A DNA stretch of 64,000 bases, from assembly GCF_024436435.1 (NCBI RefSeq), contig NZ_JAFMZP010000010.1:62001-126000 (forward strand). Reading direction: 5' to 3'. Shown piece by piece: positions 53,708 through 63,130 of the stretch. A program made the translations under genes and the position numbers. Source of the stretch: Desertivirga xinjiangensis (GTDB lineage: Bacteria > Bacteroidota > Bacteroidia > Sphingobacteriales > Sphingobacteriaceae). Under the pieces are notes generated by a model. It had not been told where the DNA came from. It saw nothing but the letters and a program-made list of their open reading frames with translations, and made no database searches. How positions within the stretch are numbered: the stretch's first letter is position 1; the number at the start of each line of letters is the position of its first letter.

Positions 53708-53715
53708 TACATTTG
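53708..53715 (+). promoter_or_regulatory. -7 element (TACATTTG) three bases from the start codon
   Basis: Exact TAnnTTTG match ending 3 bases before the chosen ATG at 53719, again predicting a leaderless message. Confidence 0.5.
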
Positions 53716-53718
53716 TGT

Positions 53719-54195
53719 ATGAAAAAACTTATACTCTTATCACTGATTTTATTTGTATTCGCGGCATGTAAGAAAGATGAGGATGATGAGAACTCAGACC
53801 CTAAGCAAACCCAAATCACAATTAGAACATATAAAGTACTTGACGCCGAATCCGGAAAAATTGATACAGTTTTCCTTAATGGGTCAATCTATCTTTGGGA
53901 TAATAGTCAAGGAAATTTAGAGATTAACAACTTGGGGCAAGCATTGGAAGGATTCGCATATAATAAATCTACCAACACCTATGTTAAACATACTGCGGAA
54001 AATAGGCATGGAATTTTAGTAACAAATCAGCCTAAAGGCAAATATCTTGTTTTTGCTATTGATGATGTTACAACTGAATCTGGCCGACTAGCTTACTCTC
54101 ATAAATTCTTTGAGGTGAATGACCAACCAAAGCTGTTTATGGACAAAACTTTCAGCCTGAATGCACAAGCCGAAAGTTTTGAGGAATGGAAGTAA
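53719..54195 (+). CDS. Putative lipoprotein, probable prophage cargo
   Basis: A 158-residue protein started at ATG 53719 (MKKLILLSLILFVFAACKK), with a lipobox FAAC (Cys17) and an acidic DEDDENSD spacer after it, which is a known outer-membrane export-like feature in some Bacteroidota. The mature part is beta-rich, with no recognised domain. The upstream in-frame start at 53674 would put the signal 15 residues inside, so I reject it. The first 24 coding bases are identical to the DUF4468 gene. It converges on the tail fibre/hub gene with 3 bases between stops. Confidence 0.75.
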   Translation: MKKLILLSLILFVFAACKKDEDDENSDPKQTQITIRTYKVLDAESGKIDTVFLNGSIYLWDNSQGNLEINNLGQALEGFAYNKSTNTYVKHTAENRHGILVTNQPKGKYLVFAIDDVTTESGRLAYSHKFFEVNDQPKLFMDKTFSLNAQAESFEEWK

Positions 54196-54198
54196 CCC

Positions 54199-56328
54199 TT
54201 AACTTACAGATACTAGTATCCCATGCACGAATTTTAAAGTAGTTCCATTTATTACTACATCCTGAGTCAATCCAGGGCTTAAGTCATCTCCAGTCCTGAT
54301 ACCTCCTTTTATGTCAGCAACTCCGCTCAAGAAAAGTCCACTTTGACTCAAGGTAGAGAATCCGTTTGAATCGGTTGTTCCTTTTCCTATGCTTATTCCA
54401 GGCCCTGTATTATAGAAATAGCTACGCCATTGAGAATTAATTAGTCTTGTATACATGTAATTCGGAGGATATTCTGGCCCATCAGGAGTTTGAAGCGGAG
54501 ACCAGTCTACTATGTAATACGAAGTTCTTAACAACGCGTTATCATCGTCAATTCTTAATACTTCATTTCCGGATCCATCGAATAATTTTAAATTATTTTC
54601 AGACCCGTCTATAGAAATCCTTTTCCCAGTTTCTGAGCTTTGAATTGACGCATTGCTCATAAAGACCTTTCCATCCTTCTGCACCCTAAACACCGCACTA
54701 TCTCTATTAGCAAAGGAAGCCCCTGACCAGATCATAACACTTTCAGGATCTTCTCCTATGCCGGTTATTCCTGTTTCAACATCGCCACCTTCAGAACCTA
54801 ATAGCATTGTCCCGGAGGTTATTAAGTTCCCATCTACAATAGAAGAAGTTCCATTGTTACCAAACCTTATACGACCAGCTACAAAGTCTCTGATAGTTCC
54901 ATCAAGAGCCCTGACCTTATTTATGTCGTTGATCTTTGAAGTGTCTACAGCCTTTTGTATGCGTTCCTGGGCTGCTACCTGACGAACGATCCTTTGTATC
55001 TGCGTAGTTTCTGCCAGCTCCAGGTTATAATTGTAATAGTCTTGAATATCGCGTGAATAGCCATTGATCCGGATAGCCTTGTTTAAATCAAAATCAACAT
55101 CTTTAAGAGTCACATAATTACCCAGGATCAATGCTATGTTTTCCCTCCTGAAATACATTTTATCGCATTGAACGATGTAATTAATGATTGGCTCCTTTCG
55201 GCCATCAAGGAAAGCCTGAGCGCGATCCTGAAGTTCTAATTCTGCAGCTGTGATATAATCGACAGGCATTGTAATATCGACCAGGATATATTTATCCTCT
55301 ACAGCTGGTCGAATTAGTTCAGACGGTATTTCAACTGACTTTTCATCCTTTACCACATTAACTGTAAAGGTCTTAGTAGAATGATTGTAAGACTGCAGTT
55401 CAATTTCATAACCTGCCAATTGCCCCGTCTGAAAGATCACTTTTGCTACTAGCCCCGAAATCAGATAATCATTCACATTGAACTCCATTGTAGCGTCTGT
55501 AAACTTTAACGGGTTCAACGGATCTACCTCAGTAACCGTTCCTGTACGATGAGGATAAACATCGTCAAAGATTTCCGTATGTTCAATGATTCCAAACTTA
55601 TCAACGTTATCTTCCAGGTAGTTAATACCTACAGGCATACGCAATCTTTTAGCAAATAACCCGCGATAGTTTGAGGGTAGATTTTTATCAGATCCAAACG
55701 CGTACAACCTTGTAATTACATTGCTGTTTGCTACAGATTGCCGGGTGATATTGTAAAGTCCTTTATTCCGGCCATACTCAAAAGTGAAATTCTGAACACC
55801 TTCGCGTTTGCTTAAGTGGATAACCTGATTTTCTATCCACCATTCAGTTTCAAATGCTTCTGCGAAGTCTGATAAAGCTGACAGGCAGTTTTGATTACTG
55901 AAGGTTAGATTCTTAGCTATGGTGGCATCGACAACGCCCTTCGTCCAGCCAGAAGAAACCCGGTTAGCATTCGTAACAAGCAGATCAATAAAGGTTTCTG
56001 CATTAGCCATTAGGCTAAAATCACCCTCTTGTAGTTCATTATTTGAATCGTACATGAAGAACTGTACCTCGGCAAGATCATACTGCTTTGACTTTAATTC
56101 TCCCTGGTATTCCCATTTGTTATTTGATACCTTTTTTACAGTCGGTAGTTCCTTGAAATAGTACCTCTGACCGTCATAGGTGATGTAATCGCCAATAAGT
56201 ACGTTAACATACGTAAATAGGGAGAAAGCGACAGAGAGTGTATTCTCTGCCATTATTCTGCGTTGCTGTCTACCCTCTGGCCTGATGGTTGCAACTGTAT
56301 TTGAGCCTCGTTTTATCTGATACCTCAT
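54199..56328 (-). CDS. Phage tail hub/fibre protein
   Basis: A 709-residue protein. The N-terminal ~370 residues resemble prophage tail-hub proteins (tail-associated, 'endopeptidase-like' type): IGDYITYDGQRYYFKELPTVKK, SALSDFAEAFETEWWIENQVIHLSK, then V-x-T-R-L-Y-A-F-G-S. The C-terminal ~280 residues are Gly/Ser/Asn-rich with repeated short beta segments (VFRVQKDGKVFMSN, ISIDGSENNLKLFDGSGNEVLRID, SGLFLSGVADIKGG), like a fibre shaft. So it may connect the tail tip to the receptor-binding part. No catalytic site seen. It lies 2 bases after the tailspike gene. Confidence 0.75.
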   Translation of the reverse strand: MRYQIKRGSNTVATIRPEGRQQRRIMAENTLSVAFSLFTYVNVLIGDYITYDGQRYYFKELPTVKKVSNNKWEYQGELKSKQYDLAEVQFFMYDSNNELQEGDFSLMANAETFIDLLVTNANRVSSGWTKGVVDATIAKNLTFSNQNCLSALSDFAEAFETEWWIENQVIHLSKREGVQNFTFEYGRNKGLYNITRQSVANSNVITRLYAFGSDKNLPSNYRGLFAKRLRMPVGINYLEDNVDKFGIIEHTEIFDDVYPHRTGTVTEVDPLNPLKFTDATMEFNVNDYLISGLVAKVIFQTGQLAGYEIELQSYNHSTKTFTVNVVKDEKSVEIPSELIRPAVEDKYILVDITMPVDYITAAELELQDRAQAFLDGRKEPIINYIVQCDKMYFRRENIALILGNYVTLKDVDFDLNKAIRINGYSRDIQDYYNYNLELAETTQIQRIVRQVAAQERIQKAVDTSKINDINKVRALDGTIRDFVAGRIRFGNNGTSSIVDGNLITSGTMLLGSEGGDVETGITGIGEDPESVMIWSGASFANRDSAVFRVQKDGKVFMSNASIQSSETGKRISIDGSENNLKLFDGSGNEVLRIDDDNALLRTSYYIVDWSPLQTPDGPEYPPNYMYTRLINSQWRSYFYNTGPGISIGKGTTDSNGFSTLSQSGLFLSGVADIKGGIRTGDDLSPGLTQDVVINGTTLKFVHGILVSVS

Positions 56329-56330
56329 AA

Positions 56331-58538
56331 TTAACTCCTTACCCCTGTTGAATTAATATTAGCAAGGAAATCGCCCATGCCAGTTGCTTTCACATTATTA
56401 GCGTTCACTTTGATCCGGTAAGTCCTGAAGTTATATTGCCACCATAGAAGTTTTGGAATTGCAGATTTCTTATTATTGATCTCCACGTTATCCATGTTAA
56501 GGATATAATCCTTTCCTGCTGTATAGTTATTCAGTTCCCTAAAGAAAATCATTCCACCACCCGCAGGCGCATAGCTCTCCGAAATATTGAACCGGCAATT
56601 TTTAAATGATAGCGCATTAGTGAATGTCGCAGCAGTAGTGATCGGCGGATAAAGCTCAGTATCTTCAAACGAGCAATCCTCATAAGTGACATTTAAAACG
56701 GCCGAAACAATATTATCGGCTAACAGTCCTGTAAAGGTACATTTTACGAAATTGAAGCCTTTGATAACCGGCAAGAACGGGTCAGCAGCGCCAGCAAAGG
56801 CATCACCCCAATACAGCCTGCAGTTATCTATCTTATTATTGCTACCTTCTACATATCCGTTGAAGTATAACCTTACGTTATTAGGGGCATTAAATGCGGG
56901 CCATCTCGTGATGAGTCTGTTCCCGTGAATGTTCCTGATATTGGAGAGGGTTGAATACGAGGCTCCAGCAGTTCCATTGTTTGAGAAGTACAACACGTTA
57001 TTAACAAAGCTGATATTGTCGCCTCCATCAATAAGATATATCCGTCTCCCGTAAAATTCATTGTTTTCTATTCTTATCTCCGTATTAATTAATTTAGAGG
57101 CTGACAAATCAATCATAATATCCCCAGACTCAAACTTGTTTCCGTAAACTGCTATCGACCTTATATTACCTCGTGTACCATTCCCATCAAACAGATTAAA
57201 CGGGGGTAAAATACCTCCATTAGCAGAAACTTTATTATTGGCAATTACAGCCGAGCTGCACCGGAAAATTACTATCCCGCCAGTATTAGATAGCTGATTG
57301 TTATGGATTTTAATAGTTTCAGAACCAATCAGAATTCCATGATATCCAGCATACAGCTTGTTGTTCTCAATTGTTACGTTAGCACTATAAATATCCTCTA
57401 TGTTTATTTGGTAACGGGTTGTCCCTGGGAATAATGGTGCTCCAATCCCACTGTCAAGTCCATTATTATAGATCTCATTATAATGAATTATACAGTCATC
57501 AGGCATGTTCGATATACCGCCCCTGTGATTATCGTGTATCTTACAGTCCCTGATCTCAACATGTCTTTGATTTGGAATATTGAGGTGCAGGGAATACATT
57601 CCATGCGTAATTGATGCCTGGCCGTCCACCTCGTTGAATATCTGCATCCTTACTTTAGCAGCATTTCTTGGTAGCTTGATCAAGTCAAATGGAGTATATA
57701 GGTCCCTGCTAATCATTGCACCCGCAGCGGTAAAGAAGACAAGCTCAAACATAGGGTTCGCCAGCATAGGCGTACGGTCAACACCGCCCATTCTCCTAAC
57801 CTGAACAACTCCGGGTGAATACCTGTTATTAGCAGCCTCTTTAACCAAATCAATATCAATCAAATTGGTAACATAACATCCCGCTTTAGCGATAACAGAA
57901 GATCCGTTAAAATAGCCAGGGTAATACGTTCCTATGTCCGCTAAGACATTGTCCTCAGCTGACGGCCCCCGACTTGAAAACGCATCTCCCATGAACCCGT
58001 AGAAATCACAGTCAAATACCCTGACGTTATTTGACAGGGTGCCAAAGTCAAAGGCATACGTCTGCTCTTCATTTTTCTCATTAGTGTTGGCAAACGACCG
58101 AAAGAAGATGTCTCCTTTAATCTCAAGGTTTCGCAGGATAACATTATTTGCCCCTTTACTTGTGATCACCCGCCCGTTTAGCTGATAGGGATTGGTGAAA
58201 TTGTTAACCGTGGTATGATAAGGGGATTTGTTCGCGCTATCGAACATCATTTCGATTTTGGAAAAACCGAAATCATACTCTGTGTTGCTACGGAGATTGA
58301 TTAAGTCAGCACCATTGCCAGCAAATGCAGAATCTACCGTTAGTTCATAACCCAACGTCAGCTCACATTTTTTAAAAGACACCTTTGTATACCCTTGATT
58401 GTAAGCTGTATCTATTTCATCCTGAATAGCAATGCGGTTATTATGAGCATTTAGATATTCCTGTGGGGTGTATGGCGGAGCTCCAAAAAAGCCGAGAGTT
58501 ACCCCGGGAACTGTACTCAAATCAATAAATTTTTCCAT
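56331..58538 (-). CDS. Right-handed parallel beta-helix tailspike-like protein
   Basis: A 735-residue protein with many N-[NR]-x-[FIV] turns: NNVILRNLEIKG, VEIRDCKIHDNHRGGIS, VTIENNKLYAGYHGILIG, ETIKIHNNQLSNTGGIVIF and others in a row (~130-520), a pectate-lyase-like solenoid. The N-terminal ~70 residues resemble a capsule-binding head (AIQDEIDTAYNQGYTKVSF). Such proteins bind and often cut surface polysaccharide. No clear catalytic Asp/Glu cluster can be chosen by eye. Its start overlaps the upstream gene by 1 base (TAATG). Confidence 0.8.
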   Translation of the reverse strand: MEKFIDLSTVPGVTLGFFGAPPYTPQEYLNAHNNRIAIQDEIDTAYNQGYTKVSFKKCELTLGYELTVDSAFAGNGADLINLRSNTEYDFGFSKIEMMFDSANKSPYHTTVNNFTNPYQLNGRVITSKGANNVILRNLEIKGDIFFRSFANTNEKNEEQTYAFDFGTLSNNVRVFDCDFYGFMGDAFSSRGPSAEDNVLADIGTYYPGYFNGSSVIAKAGCYVTNLIDIDLVKEAANNRYSPGVVQVRRMGGVDRTPMLANPMFELVFFTAAGAMISRDLYTPFDLIKLPRNAAKVRMQIFNEVDGQASITHGMYSLHLNIPNQRHVEIRDCKIHDNHRGGISNMPDDCIIHYNEIYNNGLDSGIGAPLFPGTTRYQINIEDIYSANVTIENNKLYAGYHGILIGSETIKIHNNQLSNTGGIVIFRCSSAVIANNKVSANGGILPPFNLFDGNGTRGNIRSIAVYGNKFESGDIMIDLSASKLINTEIRIENNEFYGRRIYLIDGGDNISFVNNVLYFSNNGTAGASYSTLSNIRNIHGNRLITRWPAFNAPNNVRLYFNGYVEGSNNKIDNCRLYWGDAFAGAADPFLPVIKGFNFVKCTFTGLLADNIVSAVLNVTYEDCSFEDTELYPPITTAATFTNALSFKNCRFNISESYAPAGGGMIFFRELNNYTAGKDYILNMDNVEINNKKSAIPKLLWWQYNFRTYRIKVNANNVKATGMGDFLANINSTGVRS

Positions 58539-59284
58539 TATCTACCGTAATAATTTTCGATGTTATAAATATTTGACACACTGAGTCCCTGCTTCATAAA
58601 TGTGCCGGTTGTCTGAGCAGTATCGGCTATAGCGGCATCTTTAATCGCCACAAGTATTTCACCAGCGGCATTCTTTGCCTGATCACCCGTTTTATAGCTT
58701 TTAACAGCTACGGCAGCCGATGGAAGATTAACCCGTTTCCAGATTGTTTCGGGAACTATGCCTGGTTCCTGTCCTGCAGTAGTGTTTACAACGGCCTCAT
58801 AGAAGTTGCCATTCCTGTTAACCTGAAGCCCTGCGGTATAAACCTGAGCTTGCCATGCAGGTATTTTTGGCGGCGGAACTGTGACTGGCACTGATTTGCT
58901 TAATACCCAGGTAGCGCCATCGGAACTTAGCACATTCAGGTTTTCGGTGGTCACGATTGTTCCGCCTCCGGGCTTGTTGAAAGTTCCCGGGCCAACGAAC
59001 ATAAACTCTTTAGTTGTCGTTGCAGGAAGAGTACCACCGCTGCCAACTACGGTCGGGTTAAAGCCTACAGCACCATTTAGTATCAGCTCCCTGATTTCAA
59101 CCTTTGACAGGGAACTGTATTCTGTTTCAGAAAATCTAGCCCCGTCAATAAGGGAAACTTTCATTTTTACATCTTCACCATCCTTGACAAAGATCAGTTC
59201 GCCCTTTAATAATTGAGGATCAGCAACCAGCCATTCATTCTCGGTAAAGAGTTTATTTTTAATTCTTCCGCTTAATATAGTCAT
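58538..59284 (-). CDS. Tail-associated protein with carbohydrate-binding (CBM5/12-like) module
   Basis: A 248-residue protein. Residues ~155-195 read PAWQAQVYTAGLQVNRNGNFYEA followed by WKR, the aromatic pattern W-x5-Y-x-x-G-x-x-V-x-x-x-G-x-x-Y of CBM5/12 chitin-binding-like modules. The N-terminal part (LKGELIFVKDGEDVKMKVS) recalls a phage 'hyaluronidase/fibre trimerisation' segment often placed before host-range domains. Likely helps the tail bind cell-surface glycans. Overlaps the next upstream gene by 4 bases. Confidence 0.7.
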   Translation of the reverse strand: MTILSGRIKNKLFTENEWLVADPQLLKGELIFVKDGEDVKMKVSLIDGARFSETEYSSLSKVEIRELILNGAVGFNPTVVGSGGTLPATTTKEFMFVGPGTFNKPGGGTIVTTENLNVLSSDGATWVLSKSVPVTVPPPKIPAWQAQVYTAGLQVNRNGNFYEAVVNTTAGQEPGIVPETIWKRVNLPSAAVAVKSYKTGDQAKNAAGEILVAIKDAAIADTAQTTGTFMKQGLSVSNIYNIENYYGR

Positions 59285-59751
59285 GGGAATATTATATCTA
59301 CAGTGGTTGTATCAATTATTAATGTGTCAAAGAATGGGTCTATCACTTCTTTTAGTGTGAGGGCAACTTTTACATATACTTTATTGCCACCCTTCATCCG
59401 GGTAAGGCGCTCTGTTTGCTGAAATTGCTCACAGAACACTAAAACAGTTTCTCCGATCTCAATCGCTTCAATTTGCCTGGCGCCACCTAATTGCCATAAT
59501 GTTTTAAAGGCGTTCCACTTAAGTTGAAAATCAAGTTCATCACTACCCTCAATAGTTCCTTCAAGCTGTAAGGTCCTGGGTTCAAATGTTGGATCAGCCA
59601 AATCATACTCAACGCCATTTTCATCCTTCCAGTCATACTGATCAGGAGCCTTGCGTTTTCGAGGCTGAAGGAAAGTATCAGAGCCTTTGGAAACGATAAA
59701 CCTATAGGTTTCATAAACATCCTGGGTGTCTATTTTATAAAGTCCTTTCAT
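59281..59751 (-). CDS. Small tail protein, function uncertain
   Basis: A 156-residue protein with segments DVYETYRFIVSKGSDTFLQP and EVIDPFFDTLIIDTTTVDIIF. It lies directly between the tape measure and the CBM protein, two bases after the tape measure stop, where siphoviruses usually encode distal-tail (Dit-like) proteins. I cannot name the family. Overlaps the CBM gene start by 4 bases. Confidence 0.75.
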   Translation of the reverse strand: MKGLYKIDTQDVYETYRFIVSKGSDTFLQPRKRKAPDQYDWKDENGVEYDLADPTFEPRTLQLEGTIEGSDELDFQLKWNAFKTLWQLGGARQIEAIEIGETVLVFCEQFQQTERLTRMKGGNKVYVKVALTLKEVIDPFFDTLIIDTTTVDIIFP

Positions 59752-59753
59752 GT

Positions 59754-62700
59754 CTATCCTCCTATTTTCCCGTTAGCTGCAAGGGCGTTGCTGTTTTTAT
59801 CCATCTTCTCAGAAATAGACTTAAGCGAACTTTCAATCGACTGCATTCGGTCAGTATTATTGGCAGTTCGCAAAGTGTTGGCCTCGATGGCCTGCCAGTG
59901 TCGTATTCCAGCCATGGCGATATTCAATTGATCCTGAAGGATTCCCTTTTGACTGGTCAGTATGAGGTTTGTTTGCAACTGTGCCAGTCTCATTCCTCCA
60001 GTCTGACCAGCTAATAAGTCGATGCTTTCTTGTGATGCTGACTTGTAAGCGCCAGAAAGGGAGTTTGACGACGAGGCTGATTCACTTGCAAAATCCATCC
60101 CTGTTGCTTTCTCCAATTCTTCAAACTGTTTCTTGGAATTGGCAATTATGGCATCATACAAGGTTTTGAGGCTGCCTAATTCACCCTGATCTAGTCCTCC
60201 ACCTGATTCCGCTTTGGCTGCAAAATCCTGATAGAACTTCTGCAGCTCTTTTTCAAGTGAATTGCGTTTGAAAGAGTTCAGGATTGATTTTTTCATTATC
60301 TCCTCGAAGTTCTTCCCGAAGTCTTCAGCCGCTGCATTCCCCCGAGCAAACATATCAACGATGCTATCAACTACTTCATTGAACCCTATTCCGGTCGCCT
60401 CTTCACGCATCGCATTAAGAGTGTCTTTATATTGCTGCTCAAAGGTTATGAGATTCTGTACGGCGGTTCTGGTAACCTCGTCCAACCTGCCAGAATCCAA
60501 TAGTTGAGTAAGTTCTTCTACGGTTTTACCCTGGAGGCTTGCGGCGCTCTCGGCGATATCAATATAGTATTGAGTGACATCCAGGTTTCTTTTTCTGTTA
60601 TCAGCCTGGAACTTATCCATAGAGCTGTATCTATATTCCAGGCCCTTTTTCTTTAAGTCGTCTAAATACTTCCTATCATTTTCAACCTCCTTCGCGAGCT
60701 GGTCGCGCTCTTTTCGCATTTCATCCAGGTTGAATTGACCCGAATTGAACCGAGCCAGTACATCGCTGTCGGATTTATCATCGGAAAGCATGTATTTACC
60801 GTTTAATGAATTTTGAAGTTCTTCCCTCTTGCGGGTTATCTCTTCAAGCGATTGTCCATATTTTTCCAGACGTTCAGCGCCATAAAGGTCTTTTATCACA
60901 GAAAGTTGCCTCTCCATCGCCTTTGTTTGGGCTTCAATGGCTTTGATCTGAAGATCCTGGGAATATGCGCGTTGTTCTTCGGCTTTTCGTCTTTTCTCCT
61001 CTGACTTATCGAACAAGGAAACAATGCCTTTCACGACACCTATCGCTGAGCCTATAGTATTAAATCCGGATAATATGTTATCAAAGCTTCCCTCTGTTGC
61101 CTTCGCTGCTTGCATCGCCTCGAGGCCTTTGGAAACATTCCCGATTCCGTTTGAGATTTCTCCGATCTTACCCAGAACTTTACTAAACAAAGGATCAACG
61201 TCATGTAGCGCCTCTGACCAGTACCACAGGCCATCAGCCACACCATAAGCTTTGTCTCCAAGCTCTCTGAATCTGGTTTCCGCACTCTTTACTTTAGGCA
61301 GAAATCCCTTAGTGATTTCCTTGTTTATATTTCCTACAGTTGCCTCAACATCTTCTCCAGCCTTCACCAGATCTTGAAACTCTTTAACCGACTGCTTTGC
61401 CTTATCCTCTAATTCTCTGGCATCAACTCCTATCTGGAATTTGTTCCCCTCAATGGAATTCAGTTCCTGATTGAATTTAAAAATCTTATCTGTAACATCG
61501 ACTATAGCCCTATCTGTGGGCTTAATCCCATTGTCAAGTAAAGATTTAAGAAGACTCTCATAGGCATTGATCTTTTGTTCATCAATCTCTTCGAGCGAAA
61601 GCTTTTTGTCGAGATTAATAAAATTCAAATCACTCTGAAGTTTATTATAAGCATTAGAAATTCTTTCTAACCTCCTTTCCTCATCTGTCTTTCCATTTTT
61701 CGAAGTTCCGAAATTTGAATCCGCCTTTTTGTTCTTATTCTTTACATACTGAACTGCACTATCGTTAATGATCTTTTTAGCTTTTTGATATTCAGCATCA
61801 ATTGCCTTCCTTAAGTTTGGATCATTAACTCCTTTCAGCGCAAAAGCTCTTTCCTTTTCAAGCTTTTTATATTGCTCCTGATATTGTCTGAAATACTTAG
61901 CGTTTTCTAAAAAGATGTTATTTTGCTCGGATAATCCCTTGTTTAACTCTTGAACAAATCCAGCTTGATCAGGATTGCTATTAAGAAGAGACATTAGACC
62001 AGAGAAAGGGCCTCCAAGTAATCCTGATGCATTGGGCTTCGAACTAGACAAATTATACTTGCTGGCTATATTTGCCTTATCAACATACTCTGTAACAGCA
62101 TCAAGCATTTTAGATAGAGCAGTGATAGCTGAACTAAAAACACCATCCGTTCCCTCTCCTATTGTTTTTAGAAGTTGATCCCAGTTATCTTCAAGATTAG
62201 ATATCTGCCCTCCCAATGTACCAGAAATAGCGGCCATGGATCCTGAAACACCTTCAGCATCGCCTAAGGATGTGATATAGTTCCGAATTGAAGAAGATGT
62301 TTTATCAACTTCAGTTGCAACACCTTTAAAAGTGAAAACAACTTTATCTCCTGCATCTTTGGCTTTAATACCAAACTCCTTCAGCCTCTCAAATTCGCCT
62401 GTTTGAGCGTCGAGGATAGCTTCTGCCAACTGATTGAAGTCTTTGCCGGTAGATGAAGCTAGGTCTCCCAGCTGCCGCATTTGCTTTCCTGTAGGGACAA
62501 AGCCCTGATTGGCAAGCTTCACAAATGCATCAGTGAGCGTTCTGACAGAAAAGGGGGTTTTTGCAGCAAAATCCTGAATCTGACTCATGGCAGAATCAGC
62601 GAGAGCTTCGGATCCTAAGGTATTGGTTAATACAGCCTGGAACTTTTGAAATTCGGCGGTTATATCAATTACCTTCCTCGAAAAATCAGTTAAGGCCTGG

Positions 62701-62888
62701 ACAGATAAATATCCGGCAACGGCACCTCCGATGATTTGGAAGTATCGGTCCATTTCAGAACCTCCGTTTTTCATGTTTCTGGAGAAGTTGTTTATATCAT
62801 TCTCCATTTTTCTTATCTGACCATTAAATTGAGACCCATTTATTATGGCATCCCATTCTAACTCGCCGCCTGATATATTTACTCCCAT
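59754..62888 (-). CDS. Phage tail tape measure protein
   Basis: A 1044-residue protein. The N-terminal ~260 residues match the phage tape-measure core (FQAVLTNTLGSEALADSAMSQIQDFAAKTPFSVRTLTDAFVKLANQGF, partly quoted; LKEFGIKAKDAGD). Alternating coiled coils (~340-460, 700-800) and Gly/Ala-rich hydrophobic segments (~600-650, SFDNILSGFNTIGSAIGVVKGIVSLF) follow. It sets tail length and leads DNA out. At roughly 1.5 angstrom per residue the tail would be near 150 nm. Its ATG lies 2 bases after the end of the G/GT-like extension frame. Confidence 0.93.
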   Translation of the reverse strand: MGVNISGGELEWDAIINGSQFNGQIRKMENDINNFSRNMKNGGSEMDRYFQIIGGAVAGYLSVQALTDFSRKVIDITAEFQKFQAVLTNTLGSEALADSAMSQIQDFAAKTPFSVRTLTDAFVKLANQGFVPTGKQMRQLGDLASSTGKDFNQLAEAILDAQTGEFERLKEFGIKAKDAGDKVVFTFKGVATEVDKTSSSIRNYITSLGDAEGVSGSMAAISGTLGGQISNLEDNWDQLLKTIGEGTDGVFSSAITALSKMLDAVTEYVDKANIASKYNLSSSKPNASGLLGGPFSGLMSLLNSNPDQAGFVQELNKGLSEQNNIFLENAKYFRQYQEQYKKLEKERAFALKGVNDPNLRKAIDAEYQKAKKIINDSAVQYVKNKNKKADSNFGTSKNGKTDEERRLERISNAYNKLQSDLNFINLDKKLSLEEIDEQKINAYESLLKSLLDNGIKPTDRAIVDVTDKIFKFNQELNSIEGNKFQIGVDARELEDKAKQSVKEFQDLVKAGEDVEATVGNINKEITKGFLPKVKSAETRFRELGDKAYGVADGLWYWSEALHDVDPLFSKVLGKIGEISNGIGNVSKGLEAMQAAKATEGSFDNILSGFNTIGSAIGVVKGIVSLFDKSEEKRRKAEEQRAYSQDLQIKAIEAQTKAMERQLSVIKDLYGAERLEKYGQSLEEITRKREELQNSLNGKYMLSDDKSDSDVLARFNSGQFNLDEMRKERDQLAKEVENDRKYLDDLKKKGLEYRYSSMDKFQADNRKRNLDVTQYYIDIAESAASLQGKTVEELTQLLDSGRLDEVTRTAVQNLITFEQQYKDTLNAMREEATGIGFNEVVDSIVDMFARGNAAAEDFGKNFEEIMKKSILNSFKRNSLEKELQKFYQDFAAKAESGGGLDQGELGSLKTLYDAIIANSKKQFEELEKATGMDFASESASSSNSLSGAYKSASQESIDLLAGQTGGMRLAQLQTNLILTSQKGILQDQLNIAMAGIRHWQAIEANTLRTANNTDRMQSIESSLKSISEKMDKNSNALAANGKIGG

Positions 62889-62890
62889 TT

Positions 62891-63130
62891 TTATTTACCG
62901 CTTATAAGTCTTCTTATTTCTCTTTCTTCATCTTCTGGCGATACCTCGATAATATCATTTTCTTTTTTGTCAGGTTTATAGGTTGGGATTGTTGCCATAT
63001 ACATTAAGAGCTTATTCCAGCTTAGCTTCCATAGCACATACTCATCGGTCCATCCAAAATATTTGCATACGCTTCCTATTAATCCAAAAGGGCTATTATC
63101 TCCCTTTAATCTGTCGGGCTCACTTTTTTC
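62891..63130 (-). CDS. GT-like extension in the -1 frame (no own start), probable frameshift product
   Basis: A 79-codon open frame, minus strand, from the GAAAAAA at 63124-63130 to the stop at 62891. Its protein is coherent and phage-like: SPFGLIGSVCKYFGWTDEYV, WKLSWNKLLMYM, then an acidic Lys/Glu-rich tail ending RRLISGK. It contains no early ATG, starting only with an internal ATG near the middle. It overlaps the end of the 162-residue chaperone gene and lies in its -1 frame. Its stop is 2 bases before the tape measure ATG. This is the gene order of lambda G, T, H. Fusing at the six A run would give about 234 residues. The heptamer (G AAA AAA) is not the strongest canonical form. Confidence 0.7.
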   Translation of the reverse strand, partial: EKSEPDRLKGDNSPFGLIGSVCKYFGWTDEYVLWKLSWNKLLMYMATIPTYKPDKKENDIIEVSPEDEEREIRRLISGK

